A stretch of 64,000 nucleotides of DNA from Mycobacterium gordonae (GCF_017086405.1 NZ_CP070973.1:1364001-1428000), one strand, 5' to 3'; counted from the first letter of the stretch, positions 29,419-38,744 are shown. Numbers and translations are program-made. Notes: generated by a model from the letters alone, not told the origin.

Positions 29419-30963
29419 TCATCCAGCCTCGAGCGGGGGATCGCGCGGCATTAGCAGCCAGACCGCTACTGCGGCGGCCGCGGGGACCAGTGCCATCAGC
29501 AGGCTCGTGGCGTGCAGTGCGTAAGTCACGGAATCCCGGCTTGCCGTCATGACGCGGTGCGCGAGCTCGTGGTCGAGGTGGTCGAGTACGCCGCCGGAGT
29601 TGGGCGAGCGCGACGCTTCCAGGGCGTCGGCGGCTTGATCGGGCGAGATGCCCGTGCCGGCCAGCGCCCTGCGGGCGCGTGCGGTGTACAGCGTGGTAGC
29701 GAGCAGGGTGACCACGGTGGGTCCGAGCGAGTAGAACGACTGTCCGGCACCGGGTTTGACCGCCGACACCGACCCCTCCAACCCGGGGGAGGCGTAGCTC
29801 ATCATCACGCTGGCCTGGGGAGCCTCGATAAGGCCGGCTCCGGCACTGAGCAGCACCACACCCAACCCGATCACCAGCAGCGACGTGTGCCCATCGAAGG
29901 TGGCGAAGGCGGTGGCGGCCACGGTGAGTAGCCCGAGACCGCACAGCATGGTGACCCTCGCCGAGGTGGCGACCATCAGCCGACCTGCCGCCACGGCTGT
30001 GGGTGCCTGCGCCGCGGCGGCCAGCACCAACAGCAGGCCCAACACGGTCGGCGGATAGCCGCGCACCACGGTGGCGTAGTAACTCAGGACGAGGATGAGC
30101 CCTGCGGTCAGGAAGTTGAACGCCGCGCCGGCGATGATTGCGGCGTTGAAGGGACCGGCCCGAAAGACCCGCAACTGCAGCGCCGGCCGATCGGCACGTC
30201 GTTCCCACCAGACGAAGAAAGCCCCGGAAGCCAGCCCCACCAACACCGGCAGCGCCGCGGCGCCTGGCCCGTGGGCGAGACGGGACAGTCCGTAGACCAG
30301 GCCCACCAGCGCGACGCCGGCCGCCGCCAGACCCGGGTAATCAATGCTGGGGTCCTCGATTTGGAAGGTTTCGGGGACGAACCGCACCGCGACGGGGATG
30401 GTGACCAACGCGGCGGCTGGGGCGATGAGCAACGCCCAACGCCACCCCAGCGACTGCACCAGGACGGTGCCGAGCAGCGGCAACGGAGCGACGATCAAGA
30501 ACGCGGCTCCGATGAAGAGACTGATCGCCCTGGCGCGTTGTGCAGGGGGAAAGACGGCGTTGATGATCGCCAGCGACAGGCCCAGCAGGAAGGCGAAGCA
30601 GACGCCGGTCACGGCGCGGGTCACCATCAGCATCACGGCATTGACTGAGACGGCGGACAGCAGGCCGCCGACGACCACGCCGATCAGCCCCAGCAGATAC
30701 ATCCGGCGCTTGCCGTAGATGTCGCCCAGGGTGCCCGCAGCCAGAATGGTCGCGGCCAGCGTGAGGGTGGCCAAACTCGCGGTGAAGCCGGCGGTGGCGG
30801 TGGACATGTGCAGGCCCTCGCGCACCGACACCAGGTTGCTGGCGAAGATGGCTGGGTCGGCGCCGGTGATGGCAAAGCCCGCTGCCATGCTCAGCAGCGT
30901 CATCCGTTGAGCCAGCGTCAGGCTTATCTGCCGCGGCGGCGTCGGTGTGGGTGCGGTGAGCAT
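29419..30963 (-). CDS. MFS transporter, DHA2-type (14 helices)
   Basis: A 514-residue major facilitator. About 14 hydrophobic helices can be traced, with GTLGDIYGKRRMYLLG as the loop 2-3 signature and VTRAVTGVCFAFLLGLS in helix 4. Members of this size usually use proton gradients for drug or metabolite efflux; substrate and direction are unknown. The gene begins 5 nt after the PPE stop, and the PE gene lies 15 nt before the PPE, so PE-PPE-MFS is one operon. That organisation pairs an inner-membrane carrier with a PE/PPE pair that could act in the outer membrane. Confidence 0.92.
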   Translation of the reverse strand: MLTAPTPTPPRQISLTLAQRMTLLSMAAGFAITGADPAIFASNLVSVREGLHMSTATAGFTASLATLTLAATILAAGTLGDIYGKRRMYLLGLIGVVVGGLLSAVSVNAVMLMVTRAVTGVCFAFLLGLSLAIINAVFPPAQRARAISLFIGAAFLIVAPLPLLGTVLVQSLGWRWALLIAPAAALVTIPVAVRFVPETFQIEDPSIDYPGLAAAGVALVGLVYGLSRLAHGPGAAALPVLVGLASGAFFVWWERRADRPALQLRVFRAGPFNAAIIAGAAFNFLTAGLILVLSYYATVVRGYPPTVLGLLLVLAAAAQAPTAVAAGRLMVATSARVTMLCGLGLLTVAATAFATFDGHTSLLVIGLGVVLLSAGAGLIEAPQASVMMSYASPGLEGSVSAVKPGAGQSFYSLGPTVVTLLATTLYTARARRALAGTGISPDQAADALEASRSPNSGGVLDHLDHELAHRVMTASRDSVTYALHATSLLMALVPAAAAVAVWLLMPRDPPLEAG

Positions 30964-30968
30964 CGGGG

Positions 30969-32069
30969 TTATCCGGCCGCCGGTGAACCGACCACGAATT
31001 GCGGACGGCGGAGCCCGCTGCGGGTCAAACTGGCGCCGCCTTTGTCGGCGGCTGAGCTCACCGGCGGCAGACTGCCCAGCAGGGGGGCGGCTGCATCGGG
31101 AGCCATCGCGGAGGCGGACGCTAGCCCCGGGCTAGGCAACGCGGTCGTGTGGCTGAGGGTGGGGGCCGCAACGCCCCACCTGCTCGGCACCGACAGGCCC
31201 CCGACCGAACTCGCGTGGCCCGAGGTCGCCGTCACCACATCGGAACGGCCCAGACCCGGCATCTTGAGTCCGAAGTTGGTAGTCGCCGTCAACGGCGCTG
31301 CCTCGGCGGCCGCCTGCCCCACCGACATCAACGGCTTAGCAACCGACGTGGTGGACATCGTCGCCGAGGTACTCCCCGCGACGACCTCCATCGGCGTCAA
31401 CAACCCTTCTTCCACCGTGACCACGCCTGCGACCAACGGGCGGGTGCTGAACCACTTCAGTGACGCCGGCACAGAGTAGATCAGCTGAGACAGCTTCGAC
31501 GCGGTACCGGCACTCGCCGAGTGGGCGGCCGCTTGCGCGGCCGTGAGCGCGACCTGCGGCGGAACGGTGAACGGGTCCAATCGGGTTGCGGCTGCCGCCA
31601 TGCCTGCGTAGCCGTACATCGCCGCCGCGTCTTGCGCCCACATCGTGGCGTAGTGGGCCTCGGTGGCCGCGATCGCGGGACCGTTCAGGCCGAGGAAGTT
31701 GGTCGCTACCAATGCCATCAACAGCGCCCGGTTGGCGGCGATCTCCGCCGGTGGCACCGTCATCGCGTACGCCGCCTGGTACGCGGCCGCGGCGGCCCTC
31801 GCCTGATGGGCGGCCTCGTCGGCCTGCCCGGCCGTCGCGCCCAGCCACGCCAGGTAGGGGGCGGTGGCGGCCGCCATCGCCGCCGATGCCGCACCTTGCC
31901 ACGGACCGCCGGCCAGCTCCGAAATCACCGATGAGCATTGAGCCGCAGTGAAGTACAAGTCGGCGGACAGCCCGTCCCAGGTTGCCGCCGCCGCCAGCAG
32001 CGGCCCGGCACCGGCTCCGGCATACATGCGCGCGGAGTTGATCTCCGGCGGTAACGCTGCAAAGTCCAT
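30969..32069 (-). CDS. PPE family protein, SVP subfamily
   Basis: The 366-residue protein starts with the PPE domain ([28 protein letters not shown]; WxG-like turn in GGPWQGAAS), about residues 1-180. The SVP-subfamily motif SVPSRW is at residues 293-298, and the C-terminus is Pro/Ala-rich ending [13 protein letters not shown]. It lies 15 nt downstream of a PE gene, the classical pair exported as a heterodimer through an ESX system, and 5 nt upstream of an MFS transporter gene. Several PE/PPE pairs in M. tuberculosis act as solute channels in the outer membrane; this role is an inference here. Confidence 0.95.
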   Translation of the reverse strand: MDFAALPPEINSARMYAGAGAGPLLAAAATWDGLSADLYFTAAQCSSVISELAGGPWQGAASAAMAAATAPYLAWLGATAGQADEAAHQARAAAAAYQAAYAMTVPPAEIAANRALLMALVATNFLGLNGPAIAATEAHYATMWAQDAAAMYGYAGMAAAATRLDPFTVPPQVALTAAQAAAHSASAGTASKLSQLIYSVPASLKWFSTRPLVAGVVTVEEGLLTPMEVVAGSTSATMSTTSVAKPLMSVGQAAAEAAPLTATTNFGLKMPGLGRSDVVTATSGHASSVGGLSVPSRWGVAAPTLSHTTALPSPGLASASAMAPDAAAPLLGSLPPVSSAADKGGASLTRSGLRRPQFVVGSPAAG

Positions 32070-32084
32070 TGCGGTCGGCTCAGC

Positions 32085-32384
32085 TCAGACGAGTGCGGTG
32101 GCGTTGGCGGCCTCGGCGGCCGCGTAGGACGCGGCATTGGAGCCCAAGGTCGTCACCAACTGGTCATGAATGGTCGCCGCGTAGGCGCTGACCTCCTGGT
32201 ACAGGACGGCATGCGCGGTGAATTGAGTCGCGATGAGCGCAGACACCTCGTCGGCCGCGGGGGGAACGACCGCGGTGGTCGTGACCGTCGCGGCGGTGTT
32301 GTGTGCGTTCATCGCCATGCCGATGCCCAGCAGGCCGCCTGCCGCGGCGATCACGGCGTCTGGCTGAACCGTCAGAAATGACAT
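32085..32384 (-). CDS. PE family protein
   Basis: A short, PE-domain-only protein of 99 residues (MSFLTVQPDAVIAAAGGLLGIGMAM...). It has the two-helix hairpin and a C-terminal ASYAAAEAAN export-type motif (Y-x-x-x-E). It is the first gene of the PE-PPE-MFS operon and probably the obligate partner of the PPE protein. The upstream 152 nt, shared with a divergent PucR-type regulator, contains the 77-nt block also found upstream of the deacylase. Confidence 0.93.
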   Translation of the reverse strand: MSFLTVQPDAVIAAAGGLLGIGMAMNAHNTAATVTTTAVVPPAADEVSALIATQFTAHAVLYQEVSAYAATIHDQLVTTLGSNAASYAAAEAANATALV

Positions 32385-32440
32385 GCGTTCTACCTCTCTG
32401 CGTTGCCCTTCTAGCTCGCTGCCGAGCTACCAACGCCTTC

Positions 32441-32517
32441 CATGTTCGGGGCCACGGCAGCGCGGCCCAAGGTCGAAAATCGCCCAATCTGCCCGATAAA
32501 TGGTGCAAGAACGTGCA
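32441..32517. promoter_or_regulatory. 77-nt conserved regulatory block, copy 1
   Basis: This segment between the PE gene and a PucR-type regulator aligns without gaps to 36006-36082, with 58 of 77 positions identical. It includes GCGGCCCAAGG, the core CGAAAA and TGGTGCAAGAACGTGCA. On the minus strand the latter contains TGCA-N6-TGCA and TTGCAC, a possible -35. The block ends 56 nt upstream of the PE ATG, similar to the 48 nt in copy 2, which points to control of the minus-strand operons. Confidence 0.6.
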
Positions 32518-32536
32518 GCGCAGATATCGTGGGCGG

Positions 32537-33751
32537 GTGGTGTGGCAACGCCCGTCCCCGCAGGTGTGCGAGCTGATCCGGCAGGGTGCGCGGATGGTCC
32601 TGGACGCCCCTGCGGAGTGGCTGCACAGATTCGACATGGCATCCATGGAGTCCAGCCCGGCAGTCGGTGAAGACCCGGTGCTGGCGGAGGCCACCCGCCG
32701 CAGTATCCGATCCAGCCTGATGCACTGGGCCGCGGCCAACGTGAGCAACCCCGGTGCCCCGGTGCCGGCGAATCTCGGCCCGGAGCCGCTGAGCATCGCG
32801 CGCGACATGGCACGCCGTGGTCTCGAGCCGTTCACCTTCCGTCCCGCACAGCGCGTGGGCTGGCAGCTCTGGATGGAGATCGCGTTTGCGCTCACCTCCG
32901 ACCCGGACGAGCTCCGCGAGCTGTTCGAGGTGTCGTTCCGCTCAATCAGCGACTTCATTGATGCCACGTCGGCGGGCATCGCTGACCAGATGCGGCAGGA
33001 ACGTGAGGAACTGACTCGCGGTACCCACGCCGAACGCCGTGAAGTCACCGCGCTGATCCTCGACGGCGCCCTGATCAGCCGCCAGCGCGCCGAGGCGCGG
33101 CTGGGCTATGCCCTCAACCGCGTCCACACCGGCGCTGTCATCTGGAGCGACGATCCCGACGGCGACTTCAGCCAGCTCGACCGGGTCGCCGAAGCGTTCG
33201 GCCACGCCGCTGGATTCGCGCGGCCGCTGACGGTGATCGCCAGCGCCGCCACCCGTTGGGTATGGGTGCCCGGCGCCACCCTCGACGTCGAGCGGGTGCA
33301 CCAGGCCGTCGAGGGCGCTCCGGGAGTGCGAATCGCGATCGGGACCAAAGCGAAAGGAGTCGAAGGGTTCCGGCGCAGCCACCTCGAGGCCCTGACCACG
33401 CAACGGATGGTGGCCGTGCTGCATTCCCGGCAGCGGGTTGCGCTTTTCGCCGACGTCCAGTTGATCGCCTTGATCACGCAGAACCCGGAAGCTGCCGACG
33501 ATTTCATCAAGAACACGTTGGGCGACTTCGAGTCGGCCAGCCCCGAACTACACAAGACCGTGCTGACATACGTCGGCGCGCAGTGCAGCATCGGGCGCAC
33601 CACCAAACTCCTTTACACACATCGCAACACGCTGCTGCGCCGACTTGAGCGTGCCCAGCAACTGCTGCCCCGACCGCTTGAGGACTGCAGCGTGCACGTC
33701 GCCGTCGCGCTCGAGGCCTTGCAGTGGCGTGGCAAACCTACCGATGTCTAA
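32537..33751 (+). CDS. PucR/CdaR-type transcriptional regulator, second copy
   Basis: A 404-residue regulator with the same architecture as the one at 27467: N-terminal helical sensor region, central CdaR/GGDEF-like domain (about residues 160-300) and C-terminal helix-turn-helix (IGRTTKLLYTHRNTLLRRLERAQQLL). The GTG at 32537 begins VVWQRPSPQVCELI; GTG 32540 is adjacent. The longer upstream frame runs through the regulatory block and part of the PE gene. It is divergent from PE-PPE-MFS and 19 nt from the conserved block, so it is the likely binder of that block. Its stop overlaps the convergent secreted-protein gene by 4 nt. Confidence 0.85.
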   Translation: MVWQRPSPQVCELIRQGARMVLDAPAEWLHRFDMASMESSPAVGEDPVLAEATRRSIRSSLMHWAAANVSNPGAPVPANLGPEPLSIARDMARRGLEPFTFRPAQRVGWQLWMEIAFALTSDPDELRELFEVSFRSISDFIDATSAGIADQMRQEREELTRGTHAERREVTALILDGALISRQRAEARLGYALNRVHTGAVIWSDDPDGDFSQLDRVAEAFGHAAGFARPLTVIASAATRWVWVPGATLDVERVHQAVEGAPGVRIAIGTKAKGVEGFRRSHLEALTTQRMVAVLHSRQRVALFADVQLIALITQNPEAADDFIKNTLGDFESASPELHKTVLTYVGAQCSIGRTTKLLYTHRNTLLRRLERAQQLLPRPLEDCSVHVAVALEALQWRGKPTDV

Positions 33752-34146
33752 CGTCGCCCCATACCGCCCATCCCGCCGGGGCCGCCCATTCCCCCCGGGT
33801 CAGCCATTCCACCGGGGGGGCCGGAGATTCCGGTTTGGGGCACACCGGGTATGAACGGTTCACCGGGCAGCATAGGACCACCCGGCCCGCCGACTCCGAA
33901 CAGTCCGCCGGGTCCAAACTCTCCGCCCGGTCTCCCCGGCGGCGGGGGTCCAATAGGTGTGGGAGTCGTGGGTCCAGACATCAGATCAATCTCACAGCGT
34001 TGCGACACGGGGTTCCAGGTCCAGCCGATGGGGCAGTTGTCATCGGCGCGGCCGATCGCCGGCGCGCCGAGTCCGATCACCGGCAACGATGCCAGTATCG
34101 AAGCGAACGTGGTGATCGCGGCACCCCGCCGTAGGTAGGTTTTCAT
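33748..34146 (-). CDS. Secreted Gly/Pro-rich protein of unknown function
   Basis: A 132-residue protein with a signal peptide (about residues 1-35, ending IGRADD). A short CPIGWTWNPVSQRCEIDLM segment with two cysteines follows, then a Pro/Gly/Met-rich low-complexity tail. The CPxGWxW...C pattern recurs in small secreted mycobacterial proteins, with no known function. The ATG overlaps the stop of the deacylase gene (ATGA), indicating translational coupling downstream of it. The 3' end overlaps the convergent PucR-type gene by 4 nt. Confidence 0.7.
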   Translation of the reverse strand: MKTYLRRGAAITTFASILASLPVIGLGAPAIGRADDNCPIGWTWNPVSQRCEIDLMSGPTTPTPIGPPPPGRPGGEFGPGGLFGVGGPGGPMLPGEPFIPGVPQTGISGPPGGMADPGGMGGPGGMGGMGRR

Positions 34147-35957
34147 CCCAGCCTCATTTGTTGCCGATCTGGGCGGTGGTCGGTGTGGGTGGACGGCAAA
34201 AATTCTCCGTAGCAACGAGATTGGCCGAGATCGGCCGCGTAGCCAGATTCTTGGGTGTAGGCCGTGCGGCCGTTGACGAGTACGGCGTGCACGGCGTCGT
34301 CGTTGCGGTTGACCACGCGGTCGAGTCCGAAAGCATCGGGGGCGGGTGCCTCGGTGATCTCGAAAACCTGGTCGGTCAGCCCGTCCGGGTTGACCACGAC
34401 CACGTCGGCGCGGGCGCCGACGCTGAGGCGGCCCGTCTCGATTCCCCACCAATCAGCCAGATCCGAGGTCAACTTGCGCACCATCTCGGCCACGGTGATC
34501 CTCGGATGTGCCGATTGCTCTGCTAATTTGGCCATGGTCAGGGCGCGCAACCCGAAGTTGTAGTTCGCCAGGCTGCGCAGATGCGCCCCGGAATCGGCGA
34601 AGCCGATGTGGGTGCCGGGGCTGGCCAGTAGGTCCAGCACGATGTCGGGGCGATGATTGCCCACCACTGTGTACCAGCGCAGTTTCTCGCGCCAGGTGGC
34701 GGCCAGATCCAGGAACATCTCGGCGGGGTGTTGCCCGCGCTCCCGGCTCAGGTCTTCAAAGGTGCGGCCGACCAATTGCGAATCGGGGCAGTCGATGATC
34801 ACCGCGTCGTCGAAGCGCCGGTTCCACAGTCCGTTCATCATGAATCCGCCCATGTCCTTGACGAACTGGGACCGGAAATCGGGGTCGCTCAGCAGCGCGT
34901 ACTGGTCCTCGGCGGTGCGTAGGTTGCGCAGTGTGACGCCGCTGCTGAACTCTTCGAAGGCCGCGAAGTCCACCCCGTCGACATAGATCGTCATCGGGCC
35001 GGGTAGTGCCTGAAATCGCAAGTCGCCCTTGAGTGCGCGGTTTGTCAGATAGGCCAGCAGACGTGACACCCGATGCAGCATCGGGTTGGACTTGAAATCC
35101 AGCGCAGTGAGCAGGCTGGTGCGCAGTGGGCGCCGGCCGATGCCGGCCGAGGTCAGCGCGAACGCGAACACGTTGACCTGAGTCTCGGCATTGGGGGCGC
35201 TCTGCAGGATCCGGCCCCGCCGGCGCAACCGCTTGTGCAGGCGCCGGTACTCGCGCCACCTTGCGAACGTCGAGGGCAAAGGCTGTGCCCAGGCCCGGTC
35301 GCCGGCCAGCTTGTCGCGACGTGTGGTCATCGTCGACAATCCCAGGAAACCCTCGTCCAGCGCGTCGTCCAGAATGCGTTCCATCGTGGCCAGTTGGGAA
35401 TCGCTGGGCCGGAAGTGCTTGTCCGTGGCGGTTTTCAGACCCAGGACGCCGACCCGTAGATCGCTGTGACCCAGCATGGCCGCGACGTTGGGGCCCAGCG
35501 GCTGTTGTTGGAGCCACCGTCGGTACTCGCGGGGTGTGCTCCAGGACTTATCGTTGCGCAGGATCGCCGTGATGCCCGAATGCGGGATGGCCTCTACCCG
35601 AGCGAACAGGTCCGCCGCATCGTCGGCATCGACGGTCACCATGCTCAGCGAACAGTTGCCGGTGACCACCGTGGTCACGCCGTGCCGCACCGACTCCGGT
35701 AGCCCCGGGGAGGTCACGATCTCGGCGTCATAGTGGGAATGAACCTCCAAAAAGCCCGGCGTTACCCATTTTCGGCCGGCGTCGATCACCTCGTCGAAAT
35801 CCGCGGGATCCAGCGGCCGCTGGGACATGGCGATCACCACCCCGTCGGCAATGGCGACGTCCTGGATCGCCCCGGGCCTGCCGCTACCGTCGAAAACCAG
35901 CCCTCTCGAAATCAAGACTCGCCGGGCCGGTGTGCGTGCGGACGCTGTGGTGTTCAT
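34143..35957 (-). CDS. N-acyl-D-amino-acid deacylase-type amidohydrolase
   Basis: A 604-residue amidohydrolase-superfamily enzyme of the D-aminoacylase/dihydroorotase-like branch. The metal motif is TPGFLEVHSHYD, followed by the family GNCS motif (VVTGNCSLSM), an ADSGAHLRSLAN loop and the C-terminal GRLSVGARADVVVVNPDGL. It would release D-amino acids (or related products) from N-acylated precursors. ATG 35957 follows AAAGGGA; the longer frame crosses the regulatory block. It is divergent from another amidohydrolase and followed by a coupled secreted-protein gene. Confidence 0.87.
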   Translation of the reverse strand: MNTTASARTPARRVLISRGLVFDGSGRPGAIQDVAIADGVVIAMSQRPLDPADFDEVIDAGRKWVTPGFLEVHSHYDAEIVTSPGLPESVRHGVTTVVTGNCSLSMVTVDADDAADLFARVEAIPHSGITAILRNDKSWSTPREYRRWLQQQPLGPNVAAMLGHSDLRVGVLGLKTATDKHFRPSDSQLATMERILDDALDEGFLGLSTMTTRRDKLAGDRAWAQPLPSTFARWREYRRLHKRLRRRGRILQSAPNAETQVNVFAFALTSAGIGRRPLRTSLLTALDFKSNPMLHRVSRLLAYLTNRALKGDLRFQALPGPMTIYVDGVDFAAFEEFSSGVTLRNLRTAEDQYALLSDPDFRSQFVKDMGGFMMNGLWNRRFDDAVIIDCPDSQLVGRTFEDLSRERGQHPAEMFLDLAATWREKLRWYTVVGNHRPDIVLDLLASPGTHIGFADSGAHLRSLANYNFGLRALTMAKLAEQSAHPRITVAEMVRKLTSDLADWWGIETGRLSVGARADVVVVNPDGLTDQVFEITEAPAPDAFGLDRVVNRNDDAVHAVLVNGRTAYTQESGYAADLGQSRCYGEFLPSTHTDHRPDRQQMRLG

Positions 35958-36005
35958 GTCCCGATCCCTTTCGGCTAGCTCGGCGCGAGGTGACGACATG
36001 CTGCC

Positions 36006-36082
36006 CATCTTCGAGACCGCGACACCGCGGCCCAAGGGCGAAAAGATCCCAATTCCATCGAAGAATGGTGCAAAAATGTGCA
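36006..36082. promoter_or_regulatory. 77-nt conserved regulatory block, copy 2
   Basis: This is the partner of 32441-32517 (58/77 identical without gaps). The best-kept parts are CGCGGCCCAA, CGAAAA and TGGTGCAAAAATGTGCA (36066-36082). It starts 48 nt upstream of the deacylase ATG on the minus strand and 145 nt upstream of the divergent amidohydrolase ATG. It lies outside both genes. A common transcription factor, probably the PucR-type protein at 32537, is inferred. Confidence 0.6.
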
Positions 36083-36226
36083 TCCTCAACCCGCGGTAGG
36101 CGGCTAGCCTGGTGACAATTCCCTGCACCACAACGTATTTCCGCGATCCTGCCCGGCCGCGACCCAGTAATCGGTGCATTCGCCGGGCACCGAATTAACA
36201 TGACTGTCGATCCCGAGGAGGTCACC

Positions 36227-37879
36227 ATGACCGGCGCTGCTGATGTCATCTACACCAACGGCGACATCGTCACTGTCGACGACGCGCAACCCACGGCCGA
36301 AGCCGTTGCCGTCAAGGACGGCCGCATCGTCGCCGTCGGGCCTCGCGACGACGTCGAGGCCGGCCACCGCGGCCCGCGGACGCGCTGGGTTGATCTTGAC
36401 GGAATGGCGTTGTTGCCGGGCTTTCTGGACCCGCACAGCCACTACCTCAATGCGCTCACGGTAGCCAACCAGGTCAACCTGTTCGCGCCGCCGGCCGGTC
36501 CGGGTGCCGATGTCGACGCCATCCTGGCGGCGCTGAGAAGCTTCCGCGACGCGCGCAACGTCGGTGACGGCGAGCTGATCATCGGCTACGGCTACGACGA
36601 GACGGCCATGTCAGACAACCGCACGCTGCACCGCGAAGACCTGGACCGGGATTTCCCGGACAACCCGGTGCTGGTCGGGCACGTCTCGCTGCACGGCGCG
36701 GTGCTCAATTCCGCGGCGCTGAAAATGTTCGGGATCTCGGCAAGCACGGTGACCCCGCCCGGCGGCGTCATCGTCCGCCAGGAAGGGTCGAACGAACCCG
36801 ACGGGCTGGTGATGGAGACCGCGTTCCTGCCGATCTTCGGTGCGCTCCCCAAGCCCACTCTGGAGCAAGAGGCCGAGTGGAGCATCGCAGGTCAAAAGCT
36901 CTATGCGGCAGCCGGTATCACCACCGCCCAGGAGGGCTTGACCCACGCGTCCGACGTCGCCGTACTGCAGCGGGCGGCCGCCGGTGGCGCCACCCTCATT
37001 GATGTCGTCGCCTACCCTTTCATCCTGGAACTTGACGAGGTGCTGCGCGACAACCCTCCCGAAACGTTCGGGACTTACCACAACCGCGTCAAGCTGGGTG
37101 GGGTGAAGATCACCCTCGACGGTTCGCCGCAGGGTCGGACGGCGTACTTCACCACCCCCTACCTGGTCGACGGACCCGACGGAGAGACGAACTGGACCGG
37201 CGAGCTCGGCTTTCCGCAGGAGACCGTCAACTCATGGTTCAAACGTGTCTACGACCTCGGCCTGCCGCTGAACATCCACGCCAACGGCGACGCCGCCATC
37301 GACGTGCTGCTGGCGGCGCATGAATATGCCGCCGCCGACGATCTCGGAAAAGACCGCCATACCACGGTCATTCATTCCCAGTTCGTGCGCCGCGACCAAC
37401 TCGACAAGTACGTCGAGTACAAGCTGATTCCCTCACTGTTCACCGAGCACGCGTTCTACTTCGGCGACACTCATGTCCGGCTGCGCGGCGCGGAGCAGGC
37501 CCATTTCCTGAGCCCGATGCGGGCCGCGATCGATAAAGGGTTGCGTCCGACCAACCACACCGACTTCAACGTCTCACCCCTGGACCAGATGTTCGTGATG
37601 TGGACGGCTGTCAATCGAGTCTCGCGGGACGGCGAGGTCATCGGTGCCGATCAGCGCGTCACTCCGCTCGAGGCATTGAAAGCGATCACCATCAATGCCG
37701 CGTATCAGTACTGCGAGGAGCAATCCAAGGGCTCGATCGAGGTTGGCAAACTCGCCGATCTGGTCATCCTGGACAGCAACCCGCTCACCGTCGACCCGAT
37801 GCGGATCAAAGACATCAAGGTCGTCGAGACAATCAAAGAGGGGCACACGATCTATCGGAGGGCCACCGTGGCGGTGTGA
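36227..37879 (+). CDS. YtcJ-like metal-dependent amidohydrolase
   Basis: A 550-residue amidohydrolase (PF07969-type). The N-terminal metal motif is LLPGFLDPHSHYLNAL, with further ligands in NIHANGDAAIDVLL and TTVIHSQFVRR, and the C-terminal NHTDFNVSPLDQMFVMWTAVNR. The conserved composite-domain end is GSIEVGKLADLVILDSNPL. Substrate unknown; the family hydrolyses amide bonds in N-substituted or cyclic compounds. AGGAGG at 36216-36221 selects ATG 36227 over the in-frame ATG 36200. It is divergent from the deacylase and convergent with the SodC-like gene. Confidence 0.9.
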   Translation: MTGAADVIYTNGDIVTVDDAQPTAEAVAVKDGRIVAVGPRDDVEAGHRGPRTRWVDLDGMALLPGFLDPHSHYLNALTVANQVNLFAPPAGPGADVDAILAALRSFRDARNVGDGELIIGYGYDETAMSDNRTLHREDLDRDFPDNPVLVGHVSLHGAVLNSAALKMFGISASTVTPPGGVIVRQEGSNEPDGLVMETAFLPIFGALPKPTLEQEAEWSIAGQKLYAAAGITTAQEGLTHASDVAVLQRAAAGGATLIDVVAYPFILELDEVLRDNPPETFGTYHNRVKLGGVKITLDGSPQGRTAYFTTPYLVDGPDGETNWTGELGFPQETVNSWFKRVYDLGLPLNIHANGDAAIDVLLAAHEYAAADDLGKDRHTTVIHSQFVRRDQLDKYVEYKLIPSLFTEHAFYFGDTHVRLRGAEQAHFLSPMRAAIDKGLRPTNHTDFNVSPLDQMFVMWTAVNRVSRDGEVIGADQRVTPLEALKAITINAAYQYCEEQSKGSIEVGKLADLVILDSNPLTVDPMRIKDIKVVETIKEGHTIYRRATVAV

Positions 37880-37997
37880 GCTGGCGGCGCCACGCTGGCC
37901 GGCCATAGCAGCCTGAACAGCGCCAGAGACATTCCGTTTGTGACTGCGTCGAGGTGGCTCGACGAGGGCGGTTTGCCGGTTTGCATACGTTGGGCAT

Positions 37998-38744
37998 TTA
38001 CCCGCCGGGCGGCGTCGTCACTGTCTTGGGCGCCGTGGATGTCGTCGTCGGGGTGTCGGTGACCGTCACAGTGCTGGTGCTGGTGCTGGTGCTGGTGCTC
38101 GCCGGCGGCACCACGGCGGTCGTGGTGGTGACGGTCGTGACCGTGGAGGTTGTGGTCGTCGGCGAGGTCGTGGACGAGGCGGTCGTGGCGGATGCCGCGG
38201 CGATGACGCCGCACGCCACCCGCTTGCCGGTGTCTTCCGCCGAACCTTCGCCGAAGGTGCCCGGGTCAGCGGAGATGACCAGCGACGTGCCGGAGCTGTT
38301 GCGCAAATCCGCGGCGGTGAAGCCGCTGGTCGTGGTGACAAGTTTCGCCGAGCCGTCGGGTCGCACCTGCAACGCGGTGAGCTGGCCGCTGGCGGGATAG
38401 CCTGTGTGGCCGGAGGCCTGGTACACGCCTCCGGCGGACTCGAAGGCGCCCGGCTCACAACTGCCGACCGAGTGGACCTGAAGCCCGTGAAAACCGGGCG
38501 TAAGGACCGAATTGGGACCGGCCTCGACCGTCACCGTCGCGTATCCGTTCGCGAAATCAAAAGTGGCCGCGGCGATCTGGCTCCCATCCGCGCCTTTGAG
38601 CTGGGTGCTCATCTTCTCCGCGCCGCTCTGTGCGCCGGAGGACGACGAGTTGCTGCCCTGGCCGCCCTGCTGCGTCGAGCAGGCGGCCACCGATGCAACG
38701 GTCGTGGCCAGCGCCGTGATCGCGACGGTTATCCCCTTTTTCAT
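37998..38744 (-). CDS. SodC-like lipoprotein lacking metal ligands, Thr-rich tail
   Basis: A 248-residue lipoprotein (lipobox VAAC, Cys22) with the Cu/Zn superoxide dismutase fold around residues 45-182. The scaffold matches mycobacterial Sod[52 protein letters not shown] and the disulphide pair Cys96/Cys178 (GKRVACGVI). Most copper ligands are gone: the first His of HVH is Gln89, the GGHYH pair is Val107 and Gln109, and the late IxHA histidine is Ser158. It cannot be a normal dismutase. Residues 185-248 are Thr/Ser/Pro-rich, probably O-glycosylated. It may be a structural or copper-buffering derivative. Confidence 0.82.
   Translation of the reverse strand: MKKGITVAITALATTVASVAACSTQQGGQGSNSSSSGAQSGAEKMSTQLKGADGSQIAAATFDFANGYATVTVEAGPNSVLTPGFHGLQVHSVGSCEPGAFESAGGVYQASGHTGYPASGQLTALQVRPDGSAKLVTTTSGFTAADLRNSSGTSLVISADPGTFGEGSAEDTGKRVACGVIAAASATTASSTTSPTTTTSTVTTVTTTTAVVPPASTSTSTSTSTVTVTDTPTTTSTAPKTVTTPPGG

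Noticed and set aside
35958..36179. 74-codon N-terminal extension of the deacylase
   Set aside because: Covers the conserved regulatory block, which also occurs in a second non-coding context; ATG 35957 has a ribosome site.
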